64,000 nucleotides of DNA from Paraburkholderia translucens. GTDB lineage: Bacteria; Pseudomonadota; Gammaproteobacteria; Burkholderiales; Burkholderiaceae. Position 1 is the stretch's first letter. Each line of letters opens with the position of its first letter. The notes under the pieces were generated by a model. That model had not been told where the DNA came from. It ran no database searches and worked only from the letters and a program-made list of their open reading frames with translations. Shown piece by piece: positions 17,569-27,072 of this stretch. The translations under genes were made by a program, and so were the position numbers. Location of the stretch: the NCBI RefSeq assembly GCF_020881035.1, contig NZ_JAJITC010000018.1:1-64000 (forward strand), read 5' to 3'.

Positions 17569-18840
17569 TCACCGCTTTGCCGACGCCTGGACTTCATCCA
17601 TACGCGCAGCGGCCTTGTCGACCGTCGTATCGCCATTAAGGAGCAGCTGGCTCTGACGGTGCCACTCTTCCATCTCAGCCGCCGATGCGCCGAGGAGCGT
17701 CGTCGTCACGGCGGAGTCCTTGAGCCATCCGAGAATGATCTTGACGGTCGGGCCCTTGAACGAAGCGAGGTCGACACTGCTGTTCGCCGGCAGCGCGCCC
17801 GCATCGTTGGCGAAGACCTGCAGGGCCGCCGGGCTCGCCAGCTCTTGCACGAGTTGCCTGGCCAGCGCGACATTCTTCGACGCCTTGTTCACGCCGTAGC
17901 CGATACCGCCGGACACGGGCACACGGGGATTGTCGGGCGGATTGCCGGCCGCAACGGTTGGCGACGGCATCTTGTAGACACCGAGCTTTTCGGGCGTGAG
18001 GAAATTCTCGAACTGCTTCCAGTGCGCGACATCGGAAATCAGGCCGATCGTGTTGCCCGCATCGCCGCGCATGAATTGCTCGTATTCATCCATGAACTTC
18101 GTCGTCGAGTTCGCGCCCTTCGGATACCAGCCATCCTTTTGCGTATCGACCCACGCCTGGAGAATTCCCTTGACCTGCGGGCTCGACCACTTGAGCTTGC
18201 CCGCCGCGAATTGCGCCTGTTCGTCGGGTGTCATCGATGTCGCGGCCAGCGAGGAGAAGAAGAACTCGGCACCGTAGCCTTCCTTGTTGCCGAGCGCAAT
18301 GCACGGAATCTTGCCGCCCTTGGCCTTGAAGGCCGCGCAAACGCGCTTGAGATCGTCCCAGTTCTTCGGCGGCTTGTTCGGATCGAGTCCGACCTGCGTG
18401 TAGAGGGCCTTGTTGTAATACACGACAAACCCCTGAAGCGTCAGCGGCAATGCATAGGTCTTGCCGCTTGCGTCCTGAAACTCCTTCACCCCGAGCGTGC
18501 CTTTGTCGAGCCCGCTGAGATCGACGAGGTCCGACATCCGGGCACGTGCCTGCGCGCCGCCGTTCATCAGGAACACGTCGGGCCCGGCGTTAGCCGACAG
18601 CGAGGTGCCCAGGATCGTGTAGTACTGCTCGATCGGCTGGCCGACGAACTTCACCGTGACGCCCGGATGCGAGGCTTCAAAGTCTTTCTTGACCTTCTGG
18701 AAATACGTCGACGTAACGGGATCGCTCGACTTCCAGTCCCAGACCGTCAGGGTCTGCGCCGTGGCGGCGGCGAAAAATGTGAGTCCGGCAAGACACACCG
18801 CGATGCGTGAGATGAATGGGCTTCGCACAGCTGTCTCCAA
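17569..18840 (-). CDS. extracellular sugar-type substrate-binding protein (SBP_bac_1)
   Basis: A 423-residue periplasmic binding protein. Residues 1-28 are a signal peptide ending ATAQT. The mature protein starts LTVWDWKSSDPVTS, with family blocks FEASHPGVTVKFVGQP and PDVFLMNGG (the loop leading to the ligand), VYYNKALYTQVGLDP, and SGGIGYGVNKASKN near the C-terminus. It is the first gene of the importer and lies 23 bp downstream of the enolase-superfamily gene, so all four probably form one operon. The adjacent acid-sugar dehydratase-like enzyme suggests a sugar acid or derivative as ligand (inference). Confidence 0.9.
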   Translation of the reverse strand: METAVRSPFISRIAVCLAGLTFFAAATAQTLTVWDWKSSDPVTSTYFQKVKKDFEASHPGVTVKFVGQPIEQYYTILGTSLSANAGPDVFLMNGGAQARARMSDLVDLSGLDKGTLGVKEFQDASGKTYALPLTLQGFVVYYNKALYTQVGLDPNKPPKNWDDLKRVCAAFKAKGGKIPCIALGNKEGYGAEFFFSSLAATSMTPDEQAQFAAGKLKWSSPQVKGILQAWVDTQKDGWYPKGANSTTKFMDEYEQFMRGDAGNTIGLISDVAHWKQFENFLTPEKLGVYKMPSPTVAAGNPPDNPRVPVSGGIGYGVNKASKNVALARQLVQELASPAALQVFANDAGALPANSSVDLASFKGPTVKIILGWLKDSAVTTTLLGASAAEMEEWHRQSQLLLNGDTTVDKAAARMDEVQASAKR

Positions 18841-18863
18841 TGGTTTTTATCTGAAATCCATGC

Positions 18864-20012
18864 CTAGCCGGCCGTCGATACGGCCGCCGGTTTCGAGAGC
18901 GGTGGCGCGCCAAGCTCGCTGCGGTCAAGCACATCAGGCCGCCGTAGTTCGCGGCGCGCATATTCGCTGAGTTCGAGCCCGTGTCCGGGACGATCGGGTG
19001 CCATCGCAATGCCGTCGACAATGGCGATCGGCTCTTCGACCAGCGCGTCGAAGTTCTGGAACGAGTATTCAAGCCATTCGACGTCGGGCAGCGCGCATGC
19101 GCAGTGCACGCCCACTTCGAGGAAGGTATTGCCCATGCTGACCGGCACACCGAGGTCGGCGGCGAGCCAGCCCACGCGCATGACATCCGTCACCTGCCCG
19201 TGCACGTTGAGGATGTCGACGGCGCCGGCCTCCATCAATGCACGCTTGCCACTCGCGTCGAGATACTCACCCGTATTCAGCGCGGTCCACGTGGCGTTGT
19301 GCCGGATGTGCCGCAGGCCTTCGAAATCGTTGCGCAACGTCGGATCCTCGACCCAGAGCAAGGCGTGCCCGGCGTCGCGGATGCGTTCGAGTTTCACGAC
19401 GGCTTCCTTGGGCGACCACGCTTCGTTCGCATCGATCATGACCTGTGCGTCGGCCCGCACGAGCTTCTTGAGCAAGTCGAGGCGATGAAGGTCGCGCTCG
19501 AAGTCCGGGTGCCCGACCTTGATCTTGAACGCGGTGTAGCCTAGTGCGTCGGCACGTCCAAAAAGTTCGGCGAAGTCGGTGTCGCTCAGATGAAAGTCGA
19601 GCCCGCTCGCGTACGCCTTGATCCGGTCGCGCCGCGCACCGAGCATCTGCCAAAGCGGCATGCCAGCCTGCTTCGCGGCCAGGTCCCATAGCGCGACCTG
19701 GATTGCTTCATGGAAAGGCAACGTCAACGCGCGGTGGTTGCCGCCGCGCGGACGCGCTACACGATGCACCAGTGCGAGCGGCCGCTCTCCTTCCAGCGTG
19801 GGCCAGACTTCAAAGCGGAAAATGCGCTCGATTTCCGCTTCGGGCGGCAACGGCACGAACAATGACTGCGCAAAGCCCAGGCCCGTGAGCCCGTTCTCAC
19901 CGATCAGCTCGAGCGCCACGACGTGAGCATCGTCGGCCCGGACCTGGCTATCGCCGATTACCCGATCTCGGGCAAACTGGAACCGCGTAATACGGAAGTC
20001 AACGATACGCAT
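18864..20012 (-). CDS. enolase-superfamily dehydratase/racemase (mandelate racemase/muconate lactonizing type)
   Basis: A 382-residue protein with the N-terminal capping domain and C-terminal barrel of the enolase superfamily. Visible: the KIKVG block with the two base lysines of the Lys-x-Lys motif (TAFKIKVGHPDFERD), metal ligands in MIDANEAW (Asp), WVEDPT (Glu) and NTGEYL (Glu). The Lys-x-Lys base groups it with the MLE/MR-like subgroups that dehydrate acid sugars or racemise. The His-Asp dyad of true mandelate racemase is not evident. It leads the importer operon and is divergent from a GntR regulator, so substrate and inducer are probably the imported compound. Confidence 0.85.
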   Translation of the reverse strand: MRIVDFRITRFQFARDRVIGDSQVRADDAHVVALELIGENGLTGLGFAQSLFVPLPPEAEIERIFRFEVWPTLEGERPLALVHRVARPRGGNHRALTLPFHEAIQVALWDLAAKQAGMPLWQMLGARRDRIKAYASGLDFHLSDTDFAELFGRADALGYTAFKIKVGHPDFERDLHRLDLLKKLVRADAQVMIDANEAWSPKEAVVKLERIRDAGHALLWVEDPTLRNDFEGLRHIRHNATWTALNTGEYLDASGKRALMEAGAVDILNVHGQVTDVMRVGWLAADLGVPVSMGNTFLEVGVHCACALPDVEWLEYSFQNFDALVEEPIAIVDGIAMAPDRPGHGLELSEYARRELRRPDVLDRSELGAPPLSKPAAVSTAG

Positions 20013-20045
20013 GACGGAGTGCCCTGATAGATCAGATGGCGTAAT

Positions 20046-20055
20046 TGATATATCA
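20046..20055. promoter_or_regulatory. palindromic operator candidate TGATATATCA
   Basis: A perfect 10-bp palindrome in the 71-bp gap between the divergent enolase-superfamily gene (start 20012) and the GntR gene (start 20084). Placement fits an operator through which GntR controls both. GntR sites are usually short AT-rich palindromes. Confidence 0.5.
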
Positions 20056-20083
20056 TGCTAGTCGTTACGATCGGAGATCACAA

Positions 20084-20818
20084 GTGGGTAGAACGAGAAA
20101 AGATGCGCTCGCCGAGCCGGCATCCGCTGAAACAGCCGTGGAAAGTTCGCCGGACACCGAGACTGCAAGCGGCGGCGCGCGGCTCAGCGACATAGCGTAC
20201 GAGCGGATTCTCGAGGGGTTGTTCGAGCGCAAACTGCCTGCCGGTGCATTCGTTTCGCAGAAGGAACTCGTCCAGCTTCTGGGTATACCCGTAGCGCCGC
20301 TGCGTGACGCATTGCGCGTGCTCGAAGCGGAAGGGGTACTGACAATTCACCCGCGCTCGGGCATTCAGTTCATCAAGCCGGGGCTCGAACTCACTCGGGC
20401 AACGTATCAGTTCCGCAGCATCATCGAGCGCGCGGCGATCCGCGTGTTCGCCGAGACCGCGGAAGAAGAGTCGATTCGTTCACTCGAAAAGCGACATCTC
20501 GCGCTGGTGTCCGCGATCGAGAAGCAAGGTCTCAATGCGCGGCACCTCACCGAAGTCGAAGCGCTCGAAACCTCGCTGCATCATGCGGTCATCACGTCGC
20601 TCGGCAATCCGCTCGTCGAGAACAGTTACCGGCGCATGCACAATTACCTGAAACTGTTGCGTCTCGAACGCAAGCTCACTGCGCCGCTAGTACTGCGCAC
20701 GCTCAAGGAACACCTCGCGATTCTCGAGGCTTGCAGGGTGCGTGATCCGGATGCCGCCGAAGCTGCCGTCACGGCGCACTTTGCGGCGGCGTTGCAGCGC
20801 AATCTCGGGATGTATTGA
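20084..20818 (+). CDS. GntR-family regulator (FadR/FCD type)
   Basis: A 244-residue regulator: wHTH residues about 37-95 (AYERILEGLFERKLPAGAFV, SQKELVQLLGIPVAPLRDAL, RVLEAEGVLTIHPRSGIQF) followed by an all-helical FCD effector domain with metal/ligand His (ETSLHHAVITSLGNPL, LKEHLAIL). GTG at 20084 is the start because GGAG lies 8 bp upstream; the TTG at 20045 has none and overlaps the palindrome. It presumably represses the dehydratase/importer operon until the sugar acid or its product binds. Confidence 0.85.
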   Translation: MGRTRKDALAEPASAETAVESSPDTETASGGARLSDIAYERILEGLFERKLPAGAFVSQKELVQLLGIPVAPLRDALRVLEAEGVLTIHPRSGIQFIKPGLELTRATYQFRSIIERAAIRVFAETAEEESIRSLEKRHLALVSAIEKQGLNARHLTEVEALETSLHHAVITSLGNPLVENSYRRMHNYLKLLRLERKLTAPLVLRTLKEHLAILEACRVRDPDAAEAAVTAHFAAALQRNLGMY

Positions 20819-21288
20819 GCGAGAAGCGCACGCGCTTGACAACGTCTCGTATCTGGGACGCATCGCAGGGCTACACGCAAATACGCCTGTGCCGATGAGT
20901 CGCCGCGATCCGGTATTTGCCATTGCGCAGGCGCGCTGGCCCGTTGCGATCAGCGCACGTTTCCCGGTGAGGGCGGGCCACGCGGCAAATAAGCCGTCGA
21001 TCACACGCGCACTGGCTGCGTCAAAACACGGGACCACTTTCCAACGTGGGCGTCGGCGCGTAGTCCGCACGGTCCGGTCTGCCAGCGTCGCACAACACGG
21101 CGAGTTCACCGGTGCCGGGCAGGCTGGCGATGGGTCGGGGCGTGATGGTGGCGTAAGGATTTCGCCGTTTCACACATTTCTTTGCACTCCTGGGATAAAG
21201 ACCGCGCCCGATGGAGTTGTTTGCAAAAATTGAATAGTTACGCTTTGCAGCGAACTCGGCACGTGGACCGAAATGTAAGGAGTTATTG
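20819..21288. other. gap without recognised gene
   Basis: Nothing recognisable is seen on either strand. The last 60 bp carry the ribosome binding site AAGGAG of the SDR gene and must hold its promoter. The stretch separates the ABC/enolase operon from the catabolic island. Confidence 0.5.
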
Positions 21289-22032
21289 ATGCAAATGGCG
21301 AACAAGGTTGGCCTCGTAACAGGCGCTGGTTCGGGGATGGGACGCGCTGCGGCGGTTGCGCTGGCGCGGCAAGGCGCGACCGTGGTACTGGCGGGGCGCG
21401 GGGAGGACAAGCTGGTCAGTGTGAAGAAAGAAATCGCCGATTTCGGCGGGAAGGCCGAGGTGATGGCAGCGGACGTATCGCGCCAGAAAGATAACCAGGA
21501 ACTCGTCGCGTTCGTGGAATCCCGCTTCGGACGCCTCGATTTCGCGTTCAACAACGCGGGGGGACATGCCGACTTCAAGCCGATCGATCAGACCTCGGTC
21601 GAGGAGTCTGAATGGGTGATCGACCTGAATTTCAAAGGGGTTTACTACGGCGTCAAGTATCAGGTGGAGGCGATGCTGCGCGCCGGCGGTGGATCGATCG
21701 TCAATAACGCGTCGATCTTCGGGTTGCGCGGAATTGACGGGATTGCCCACTACGTTGCGAGCAAGCATGCGGTCGTCGGCCTCACCCGCGCGGTCGCGAA
21801 GGAGTACGCGCAGAAGAACATTCGCGTCAATGCGGTCTGCCCGGGGGCGACCGAGACGCCCAATTACATGCGCGTGACTGGCGGCGACGTTCACCTGCTG
21901 GACGAGATCATCCCGATGCGGCGCCTTGGACAACCCGTTGAAGTGGCGGATGCGGTGGTGTGGCTGCTCGCGGATCAGGCAGCCTACGTCACGGGAGCGA
22001 CGCTCTCGGTTGACGGCGGGATGAGCATCTGA
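21289..22032 (+). CDS. short-chain dehydrogenase/reductase (SDR)
   Basis: A 247-residue classical SDR: TGAGSGMGRAAA nucleotide-binding loop (about 11-22), AADVSR, NNAGG, catalytic Ser (NNASIFG), YVASK (Tyr-x-x-x-Lys) and the C-terminal GATLSVDGGMSI. AAGGAG lies 9 bp before the ATG at 21289. NAD(P) preference is unclear: the acidic residue after strand 2 is replaced by Gly-Arg (AGRGEDK), which favours NADPH. It is paralogous to the truncated SDR at 33660, at the other end of the island. Substrate is unknown, perhaps a cis-diol or alcohol of the pathway. Confidence 0.9.
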   Translation: MQMANKVGLVTGAGSGMGRAAAVALARQGATVVLAGRGEDKLVSVKKEIADFGGKAEVMAADVSRQKDNQELVAFVESRFGRLDFAFNNAGGHADFKPIDQTSVEESEWVIDLNFKGVYYGVKYQVEAMLRAGGGSIVNNASIFGLRGIDGIAHYVASKHAVVGLTRAVAKEYAQKNIRVNAVCPGATETPNYMRVTGGDVHLLDEIIPMRRLGQPVEVADAVVWLLADQAAYVTGATLSVDGGMSI

Positions 22033-22034
22033 TC

Positions 22035-22066
22035 GGGCTGGCCGGCCAGCCCATGTGATTTTTTCG
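22035..22066 (+). terminator. terminator-like hairpin after the SDR
   Basis: GGGCTGGCCGGCCAGCCC (22035-22052) is a perfect 18-nt palindrome; a T-run (22060-22065) follows 7 nt later. It lies 2 bp after the SDR stop. The stem folds well, but the gap before the T-run makes efficiency uncertain. Confidence 0.55.
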
Positions 22067-22376
22067 GGTCCGTCAGTAGGAAACCTAAACGTATAGCGGA
22101 ATCCGCGGTTTGCGGGATCAATGACGAGCCTGACCATGGCTGCGGTGCGCTCCTGTGAGTTGCCCAGGACTTCGACTGACGAAATTCAAAAGTTCGCATT
22201 GCGTCAGCAGCTGAATTCGACCAGTGCAATGGATCATGGCTAGTCCGCCCTGTCGAAATGGAAACGCGTTTTTTTGAATTGTTGCTCGGAACGCAATATT
22301 GGTAAACAATTCAGCCGAAGTCCTTGGTTCAACATTTCCAACTTATAAAGTAGATGACACAAAAGGAGGCGTCGAG

Positions 22377-23366
22377 TTGCAAGCTGAATCTAATGACGAA
22401 TCCAACCCCTCATCTGATGCTGAGCTGTTTCAGACGCGTGACATAGAGCAAGCCCGACAGTGGGGAGCGCGTACGTTTTGCGAAAACGAACTTCGAAACA
22501 TTGATGTTCGAAATGAACTCAATGCACGCCTGCTGTATCGGAAGTATGGCTCCATCGGCATCGGACGAATGAGTTACGGTGGCGAAGTCACAATCCGACC
22601 TGATACGTTCGATGATTTTTATCTGGTTCAGGTGCCGCTAAGTGGCGGTGAGCGCATCATCCATGGCAACGAGACTATCAACTCGTCGCCCACGGTCGGT
22701 ACGATACTTAACGCCAGGCAACAACACGAAATCAATCACGGGACGGGTACTGAAAAACTGATTCTCCGCATTGATCGCGATCTGGTGGAACGTCTGTGTG
22801 GGCAGCATCTCGGTAACGGTGCGCAGACCAAGGTGGAATTTGAAACTGCTATGCCGCTGGATTCCGCAGCCGGCAGGCGGTGGGCTTCCACCATGCAATG
22901 GTTGTTCGATTACGTGGATGGTACTCAATCGCCATCGCCTTTGTTGGCGGCACAAATCGAGCACATGATTGGCTCGCTATTGCTCGTCAGTCAGGCAAGC
23001 AATCACAGCTCGGCACTTAATCAGGATCGCTCGCGTTCGGTCACCCCGGCTTTTATTAGGAAAGCAGAGCTGTTCATCGAAGAGCGCGCTCATGAGCCGA
23101 TTACGGTAGGGAGCATTGCGGAGCACGTAGGAGTGAGTACCAGTTCGTTATACACAGGATTCCGCAAGTATCGAAACACGTCACCCATGCACCTGTTAAA
23201 GAGCATCAGACTCAATCGGGTGCGGGAGCAGTTGTTGAAGTGCGATCCTAAGAACACAACAGTTACAGCAGTAGCGTACCAGTGGGGGTTCGCTCATCTA
23301 GGGCACTTCACCACTGACTACAAACGTTGGTTCGGCGAGAGTCCGGGTGAAACACTGGCCCGCTAG
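22377..23366 (+). CDS. AraC-family regulator
   Basis: A 329-residue AraC protein with an N-terminal effector domain (AraC_binding_2 type, about 35-205: YGGEVTIRPDTFDDFYLVQVPLSGG) and two C-terminal HTHs (about 235-329: ITVGSIAEHVGVSTSSLYTG, FRKYRNTSPMHLLKSIRL, VTAVAYQWGFAHLGHF). This layout is typical of positive regulators of aromatic catabolic operons such as those for anthranilate or cyclohexanone. The TTG at 22377 is chosen because a strong AAAGGAGG lies 7 bp upstream; an earlier TTG at 22299 has none. The codon use is AT-richer than the flanks. It probably activates the oxygenase operon through sites in 23367-24084. Confidence 0.85.
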   Translation: MQAESNDESNPSSDAELFQTRDIEQARQWGARTFCENELRNIDVRNELNARLLYRKYGSIGIGRMSYGGEVTIRPDTFDDFYLVQVPLSGGERIIHGNETINSSPTVGTILNARQQHEINHGTGTEKLILRIDRDLVERLCGQHLGNGAQTKVEFETAMPLDSAAGRRWASTMQWLFDYVDGTQSPSPLLAAQIEHMIGSLLLVSQASNHSSALNQDRSRSVTPAFIRKAELFIEERAHEPITVGSIAEHVGVSTSSLYTGFRKYRNTSPMHLLKSIRLNRVREQLLKCDPKNTTVTAVAYQWGFAHLGHFTTDYKRWFGESPGETLAR

Positions 23367-24084
23367 GTCGATTAACCGAGCGACTGGAGCCGCCAATATC
23401 GATCCCCGCTGCATTCGGAACTGCCTCGGGACTGCCTTCGCGCTTGCACATCGCCTGTCGGATCATCGTGGGGGGACGGCAATGCCGTGGGAAGCATCGA
23501 TATCGACTCGATCGGCTCGTTCCGCTCACCACTGTCGCCGACAATTCCCCGGGTCATGCTGTTAAGCGGGCTGACTACCGCTGCACCATTGGCTTGTCGG
23601 TCATCATCGCACCGCCGTCCGCCTTTATATCCTATTCCTTGCATCGTCTCGTTTCTCCGCGACCGTCGACCTGGCCGACCGGGTTGAATTGCGGTTGACT
23701 TAGACGCGTTTCGCAGGCGACTGAAGTAACGATCGCACGGGCGTGCTCAGGGGCATGAAGGCGCTCGCGCACCCGCGCCAGCACCCGCAGTCAGTCCATG
23801 TCGCTTGGGATCGAAAACAGGGTGCTCACTTTGCCCTTGCGTTCTATTTGCGCAACAACCCCTCTCACGAGCGCCGTTTTTCTTCTAAGGATAAACCCTA
23901 GAACCTATTTTGAATGCATGGACGGGATAGATCGCGTAGTCATTGGAGTGTCTGTGTCTGGCTGAGGGAATAGTATTTCCTTGCGGTTACTCTTCACCGG
24001 GTCCGCAGGAGATTCGGTGCGAAACCGTACCGGTAATGAAGCGTTTTCAAGTCACGTTCCCCTCGTTATCCAGGAGACACATAG
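23367..24084. other. long upstream region of the oxygenase operon
   Basis: No gene is recognised in 718 bp. The last 15 bp hold GGAGACACATAG, the ribosome binding site for the Rieske gene. The region is where AraC sites and the promoter should lie. An AT-rich stretch (23875-23930) is the best promoter candidate, but I see no convincing -35/-10 pair. Confidence 0.45.
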
Positions 24085-25455
24085 ATGTCCGATCAGCCGG
24101 TTGTTCGCCGTCGCGTTGCTCAGCATTCGATTAGCGACACTCGTTACAACGACGCAAAGTCGCAATCGCAGTATCAGCCCTACAAAGACGCAGCATGGGG
24201 CTTCATCAACCACTGGTACCCGGCGATGTTCAGCAAGGAACTCGTGGAAGTTGTCGATGGCGAAGGCGGTGACGAAGATATCATCCCGAGTGTGAAGGGC
24301 GTTCAAATCGCAGGCGTCCCGATCGCGCTGCGTCGCGTCAACGGCAAGGTTTTCGCCGTCAAGGATCAGTGCGTGCACCGCGGCATTCGCCTGTCCGAAA
24401 AGCCGATGTGTTTCAATAAGGAAACGATCACGTGCTGGTACCACGGCTTCACGTTCAATCTGGACGACGGCAAGCTCAGTACCATCGTCGCCAACCCGCA
24501 AGACAAGCTGATCGGCACGACCGGCATCACGACGTATCCGGTTGAAGAAGTCGCGGGCATGATCTTCGTATTCGTGCGTGAAGACGACTTCCCGCTCGAA
24601 GACGTTCCGCCGCTGTCGGACGACCTCCCATTCCGTTTCCCGGAAAACAGTGAGCGTTTTCCCCACCCCCTGTGGCCCGCGGCCCCGTCGATCCTCGACG
24701 AGGGTGCAGTAGCGCACGGTATGCACCGTACAGGATTCGGCAACTGGCGTATCGCGTGCGAAAACGGTTTCGACAACGCACACATCCTGGTTCACAAGGA
24801 TAACTCGATTATCCACGTGAATGACTGGGTGCTCCCGCTGGGCATCCTGCCGGTCTCGGACGACTGCATTCAAGTCGTTGAGGACGAAACGGGGCCGAAG
24901 GGCATGATGCAATGGCTGTTCACTGACAAGTGGCAGCCTGTCCTGGAGAACAAGGACCTAGGCCTCAAAATAGACAACCTGAACGGCCGCTTCTACCGTA
25001 CGTCGGTGGTTTTGCCGGGCGTTCTCATGGTCGAAAACTGGCCGGAAGAGCATGTCGTTCAGTACGAGTGGTACGTTCCGATCACGGACGACACGCACGA
25101 GTATTGGGAAGTACTGGTCCGCATCTGCCCGACCGAGGAAGATCGCAAAAAGTTCAAGTACCGTTTCGACCGCGTTTACAAGGAACTCTGCTTGCACGGG
25201 TTCAACGATTGCGATCTCTACGCTCGCGAAGCAATGCAGCACTTCTACGCCGACGGCACGGGCTGGGACGACGAACAGCTGGTCTCGACCGATATTTCGC
25301 CCGTCACGTGGCGCAAGCTGGCCTCGCGCCACAATCGTGGGATCGCGAAACCGGGCAAGGGCACGTTCGGAGCAGTGAAGACCCACAGCACACGCTTCAA
25401 AGACACGGCTGACGGCAAGCGCCCCGCCTACTTCGTGGATCAGGTTTGGTTCTAA
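24085..25455 (+). CDS. Rieske non-haem iron oxygenase, CarAa/OxoO-like
   Basis: A 456-residue terminal oxygenase without a beta-subunit gene. Rieske site: C96-V-H98 and C117-W-Y-H120. Mononuclear iron site: D230, H233, H237 (ENGFDNAHILVHKD) with a distal Asp at 375 or 377. Blocks such as GFINHWYPAMFSKE, TCWYHGFTF, LPLGILP, LPGVLMVENWP and YEWYVPITDDTHEYWE resemble the homotrimeric oxygenases CarAa (carbazole 1,9a-dioxygenase) and OxoO (2-oxoquinoline 8-monooxygenase); the length is closer to OxoO. Electrons probably come from the reductase at 27073. Together with the amidase this suggests an N-heteroaromatic substrate, but the pathway is not proven. Confidence 0.85.
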   Translation: MSDQPVVRRRVAQHSISDTRYNDAKSQSQYQPYKDAAWGFINHWYPAMFSKELVEVVDGEGGDEDIIPSVKGVQIAGVPIALRRVNGKVFAVKDQCVHRGIRLSEKPMCFNKETITCWYHGFTFNLDDGKLSTIVANPQDKLIGTTGITTYPVEEVAGMIFVFVREDDFPLEDVPPLSDDLPFRFPENSERFPHPLWPAAPSILDEGAVAHGMHRTGFGNWRIACENGFDNAHILVHKDNSIIHVNDWVLPLGILPVSDDCIQVVEDETGPKGMMQWLFTDKWQPVLENKDLGLKIDNLNGRFYRTSVVLPGVLMVENWPEEHVVQYEWYVPITDDTHEYWEVLVRICPTEEDRKKFKYRFDRVYKELCLHGFNDCDLYAREAMQHFYADGTGWDDEQLVSTDISPVTWRKLASRHNRGIAKPGKGTFGAVKTHSTRFKDTADGKRPAYFVDQVWF

Positions 25456-25466
25456 ACCTTTATTGA

Positions 25467-25491
25467 CTGGGGTTCGGCTGTCGAACCCCAG
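25467..25491 (+). other. intercistronic hairpin
   Basis: CTGGGGTTCG (25467-25476) and CGAACCCCAG (25482-25491) form a perfect 10-bp stem with a 5-nt loop, 12 bp after the oxygenase stop and 140 bp before the amidase. No T-run follows, so it is more likely an mRNA-stabilising or attenuating hairpin that sets differential expression of the oxygenase than a full terminator. Confidence 0.6.
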
Positions 25492-25630
25492 ACAAAGCGG
25501 TTCCCCACAGTACCCCTGACGCTCAGTCATGAGGATGGAGATCACGTTTGCTCCCCCCGGTCTTCATTCTCGTTTCGGTGTGCGTCTGGGCCTCGACCTA
25601 AATTAACTATCCTCAGCCTTCTAGTCCGTT

Positions 25631-27037
25631 ATGAGCAGCCTTCCAAGCGATCTGCATAACCTCGAAATCTATGATCTGTCGTTGCTGATTCGCAAAGGCG
25701 AAGTCAGCCCGATCGACGTTACGAAGGCACAACTCGCCCGCATAGATGCGCTGGATACGGATTTGCGAAGCTATGCACGCGTGACTCCGGAATTAGCGAT
25801 GCAGCAAGCGGAGCAGGCGGCGAAAGAGATGCAAGCCGGGGACGTCAGAAGTCCCTTGCACGGTATTCCGCTCGCAGTTAAAGACTTGTTCGATACCCAG
25901 GGCGTAGTTAGCGCAGGCGGTATGCCGGTTCATGCACAGCGCGTACCTGCGGAGAACGCGACGGTTGTGCAACGCCTGCAGGATGCAGGATCGGTCATGC
26001 TGGGTAAGCTTCAAATGACGGAAGGCGCATTCGCCATCCACCATCCGACAATCCCTGACCCGGTTAATCCGTGGGGTGCTGCGCACTGGTGCGGCGCTTC
26101 ATCCTCGGGTTGCGGCGTCGCTACTGCGGCCCGGTTGTGCTATGGCACGATCGGGTCGGACACAGGTGGTTCGGTGCGCTTCCCTAGTGCAGCTAACAAT
26201 CTGACTGGATTAAAGACCAGCTACGGAACTATCAGTCGTAAAGGCGCGATGGAGCTGGCTGCGTCGCTGGACCACGTGGGTCCCATGGCTCGCTCTGCCC
26301 GAGATGTGCTTCTTCTTCTTGCAGTTATCGGCGGACACGATACACAACGGTTGCTCGCCACCATTGACGAAAAACGATTCGCCGATTTCCTGAAAGGCTT
26401 TAAGGGATTGCGAATTGGCATGGATGAATCGTGGATTTCGGATGGCGTCGATCCAGTGATTCAGTGTGCAATTCAACAGGTCAAGGTAATCCTCGCCGAA
26501 GCAGGTGGAACGATCAAGAGCATCAAGGTTCCGGATACACGCAATACCAGTTCCGACTGGGAGCTTCATTGCGGGGTTCAAACGGCTGTTGCTCATGAAG
26601 CGACATACCCCAGCAAAGCCGGTGAGTACGGTCCCGCACTATCCCGTTTGATTGATCAGGGACGCGAACTCAAAGCCGTGGACTACGAGCGGATTATTCG
26701 TGAAGCTCAACAGTTCACGCGCGAGATGGACGCTGTATTCGCAGAGGTCGACATTGTATTGGCTCCGGTGCAGCCGTATGCGGCTCCGACATACGAACAG
26801 TTGGCGGGTCTTGCTTCGGACCCCGAAGCTAATCGGCGGCTGATTCAGTTTACATCGCCGTTCAACGCTTCGGGTCATCCGGCATTGTCGGTACCCATCG
26901 GATTCACAGACAAGGGATTGCCCATCGGCGGGCAACTCATCGGCCGCAAGTATCAGGACGACCTCCTCTGTATGGTCGGCATGGTACTGCAGAGCCACAG
27001 TGATTGGCATCGTCAGGTCCCGCCTGGATTGGCTTGA
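25631..27037 (+). CDS. amidase signature-family hydrolase
   Basis: A 468-residue amidase with the Ser-cisSer-Lys triad: K84 (AVKDLFD), cis-Ser S157 in GASSSG, nucleophile S181 in GSDTGGSVRFPSA; the S157-S181 spacing of 24 is as in known members. The nearby cysteine at 154 before GASSSG is unusual. It hydrolyses an amide to carboxylate and ammonia in the cytoplasm. Its position between the oxygenase and its reductase implies that an amide appears in the pathway, e.g. from N-heteroaromatic ring opening. No strong ribosome binding site is seen before the ATG. Confidence 0.88.
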   Translation: MSSLPSDLHNLEIYDLSLLIRKGEVSPIDVTKAQLARIDALDTDLRSYARVTPELAMQQAEQAAKEMQAGDVRSPLHGIPLAVKDLFDTQGVVSAGGMPVHAQRVPAENATVVQRLQDAGSVMLGKLQMTEGAFAIHHPTIPDPVNPWGAAHWCGASSSGCGVATAARLCYGTIGSDTGGSVRFPSAANNLTGLKTSYGTISRKGAMELAASLDHVGPMARSARDVLLLLAVIGGHDTQRLLATIDEKRFADFLKGFKGLRIGMDESWISDGVDPVIQCAIQQVKVILAEAGGTIKSIKVPDTRNTSSDWELHCGVQTAVAHEATYPSKAGEYGPALSRLIDQGRELKAVDYERIIREAQQFTREMDAVFAEVDIVLAPVQPYAAPTYEQLAGLASDPEANRRLIQFTSPFNASGHPALSVPIGFTDKGLPIGGQLIGRKYQDDLLCMVGMVLQSHSDWHRQVPPGLA

Positions 27038-27072
27038 TTGATATCGAATACGTTTTACTTCTGGATTAAGTC

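Noticed and set aside
17341..18810. 489-codon frame antisense to the substrate-binding protein
   Set aside because: Shadow of the binding-protein gene; low-complexity Arg/Leu content and no recognised motif.
22035..22052. Restriction or attachment-site palindrome
   Set aside because: Its place 2 bp after the SDR stop with a T-run downstream fits a terminator better than a site-specific element.
24085..25455. Two-subunit (alpha-beta) ring-hydroxylating dioxygenase such as anthranilate or IAA-type
   Set aside because: No beta-subunit gene follows and sequence blocks match homotrimeric CarAa/OxoO types.
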